Positions 63,062-64,000 of a DNA stretch of 64,000 bases are shown one piece after another. Origin of the DNA: an uncultured Alphaproteobacteria bacterium (GTDB taxonomy: Bacteria; Pseudomonadota; Alphaproteobacteria; Micropepsales; Micropepsaceae); assembly GCA_902825865.1 (NCBI GenBank), contig CADECX010000002.1, forward strand, positions 1 through 64,000, written 5' to 3'. Positions within the stretch are counted from its first letter, which is position 1. Every line of letters starts with the position of its first letter. The position numbers and the translations under genes are program-made. A model generated the notes under the pieces. It saw nothing but the letters and a program-made list of their open reading frames with translations. It was not told where the DNA came from and searched no databases.

Positions 63062-64000
63062 GCCGGCCTCTTATGCGGCGGGCGCATCAACACCACGGCG
63101 ACAAGGACCAGCGCCACCATCACGGCAAGGCCGATAAAGAACGGCGTGAATCCGCCGGTATGGTCGCGGGTCAACCCCGCAAAGGTCGGCGCCACCGCGC
63201 CGATGGTGGAGATCAGATTGACGGTGGAAAACAGTTCCAGATAGGGGCCGCGCCCGAAATAATCCAACAGCAGAATAGTGGCGGCAAAAAGCGTCAGGCC
63301 ATAGCCGACACCGATGCCGGCGGCATAGATCAGCATCATCGGCACGTCACGCGCCGCACCCAAGGCCAGCAAGCCGACAATCAGGCTCGCCAGCGACACG
63401 ATCAGCAAGCTCTTGGCGCCGACAAAGCGGGTGAGAATGCCGCCGGCCAGCCGGGCGCCGGAATTGAGCAAGGCTTCCACGCTTAAAATACCGGCGGCGG
63501 TCGCCGCCGCCACGCCATGCTGGGTCAGGTGCGCCACCGACACCGAACTGGCGGTGATGCCACAGAACTGAAAAGCGGCATAGGCGGCGGCGATAATCCA
63601 AAATTGGCGTGTCTGCAGCGCCTCGCGCATGGTCCAGCGCTCGGTGGAAATTTCGGGATCGCTCTCCGCGGCATGACCGACGTCGGTCTTTGCATCGATC
63701 AAAAAGGCCGCAATTATTCCGATCAGCACAATAAGCGCGCCCACCACCAGCCAATAGCTGCGCCAGTCGCCGGTGATCCCCAACACTTGCGAATAGAGCA
63801 ACGGTCCGGCCACACCGCCCAACCCGCCGATGGTGAAAAACAGGCCAATGGCGAAGGACGGCCGGGGAAACAGCCGCGACACAAGATAGGTGCCGGGCAC
63901 CGAGTCCAGCAGGGTGAAGCCCAACCCCGCCAAGGACGCGCCCACAAAATAAAGCAGCAATCCATCGGTGCGGGCCAGGCAAAGAAAAGCCAGTGCCATC
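63058..64000 (-). CDS. MFS transporter, N-terminus beyond the right edge
   Basis: The C-terminal 313 residues or more of a major facilitator superfamily protein are visible. The first helices correspond to about TM3, then SFAIGLFFTIGGLGGVAGPLLYSQVLGI (TM4-5), a loop with WTMREALQTRQFWIIAAAYAAFQFC (TM7) and five more helices, ending RPPHKRPA. The pattern suits the OFA/MCT-like group. Because the first helices are missing, the ATG at 63999 is probably internal. It is the first known gene of the coupled transporter-oxygenase-hydrolase cluster. Confidence 0.82.
   Translation of the reverse strand, partial: MALAFLCLARTDGLLLYFVGASLAGLGFTLLDSVPGTYLVSRLFPRPSFAIGLFFTIGGLGGVAGPLLYSQVLGITGDWRSYWLVVGALIVLIGIIAAFLIDAKTDVGHAAESDPEISTERWTMREALQTRQFWIIAAAYAAFQFCGITASSVSVAHLTQHGVAAATAAGILSVEALLNSGARLAGGILTRFVGAKSLLIVSLASLIVGLLALGAARDVPMMLIYAAGIGVGYGLTLFAATILLLDYFGRGPYLELFSTVNLISTIGAVAPTFAGLTRDHTGGFTPFFIGLAVMVALVLVAVVLMRPPHKRPA

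Overview
The window is GC-rich, densely packed chromosomal DNA from a free-living alphaproteobacterium. The indicators are a giant NAD-glutamate dehydrogenase, a split three-subunit transhydrogenase next to an aa3 oxidase subunit IV micro-gene, FliX, GapR (DUF2312), a PAS_5-type protein, DUF1036 beside pyruvate kinase, and the order rplU-rpmA-obgE-proB-proA-nadD-rsfS-rlmH. The gene mix suits a Caulobacterales/Rhizomicrobium-like lineage, but genus cannot be fixed from this sequence. I see no tRNA, rRNA, CRISPR, insertion sequence or prophage.

Layout. 1-9.9 kb: a DEDD-type exonuclease cut by the left edge, a six-helix membrane protein, gdhB, a 2-oxoglutarate/Fe(II) hydroxylase, a tandem PilZ protein, an OmpA-type lipoprotein, a small secreted protein and a PAS_5 protein. 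10.1-16.8 kb: TCA cycle genes sucC-sucD-sucA-sucB with a strong terminator after sucB and no lpd following. 16.9-17.7 kb: DUF1428 and fliX, which has a CtrA-like box. 17.8-25.0 kb: a minus-strand ribosome-assembly and proline operon running rplU, rpmA, GNAT, obgE, proB, proA, GFA, nadD, rsfS, rlmH from a good sigma-70 promoter. 25.0-34.4 kb: mixed genes including a DSP-like phosphatase, alkB, a candidate small RNA, an EAL protein, a class-I amidotransferase, lolA, gpsA, an EVE protein and an M28 peptidase. 34.4-37.5 kb: the coxIV-pntA1-pntA2-pntB-GNAT-M28 operon. 37.7-43.2 kb: a sigma-54 activator, an HTH-VOC fusion, gapR, an N-formylglutamate amidohydrolase, DUF1036 and pyk. 43.2-45.0 kb: three tandem secreted paralogues of unknown function and a TPR protein. 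45.0-49.1 kb: glcDEF and rpmJ. 49.2-57.5 kb: a lytic transglycosylase lipoprotein, pbpC and a thioester alpha-2-macroglobulin. 57.6-64 kb: a secreted metallophosphoesterase, a TonB-dependent receptor, and a translationally coupled MFS / RutA-like monooxygenase / isochorismatase-like hydrolase cluster that runs off the right edge.

Items of greatest interest: two dispersed repeat families, one with three intergenic copies and one with two copies whose outer arms differ in sequence but still pair within each copy; a candidate structured small RNA with its own promoter and terminator at about 27.06-27.21 kb; two genes whose conserved or low-complexity N-termini imply non-canonical start codons (CTG for rsfS, ATT for a GNAT gene after pntB); Lys/Ala-rich extensions on both ObgE and RsfS; the tandem WFGQG protein family; and a Rut-like catabolic module paired with a TonB receptor. 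All functional statements rest on recognising families and motifs by eye; no database search was run.
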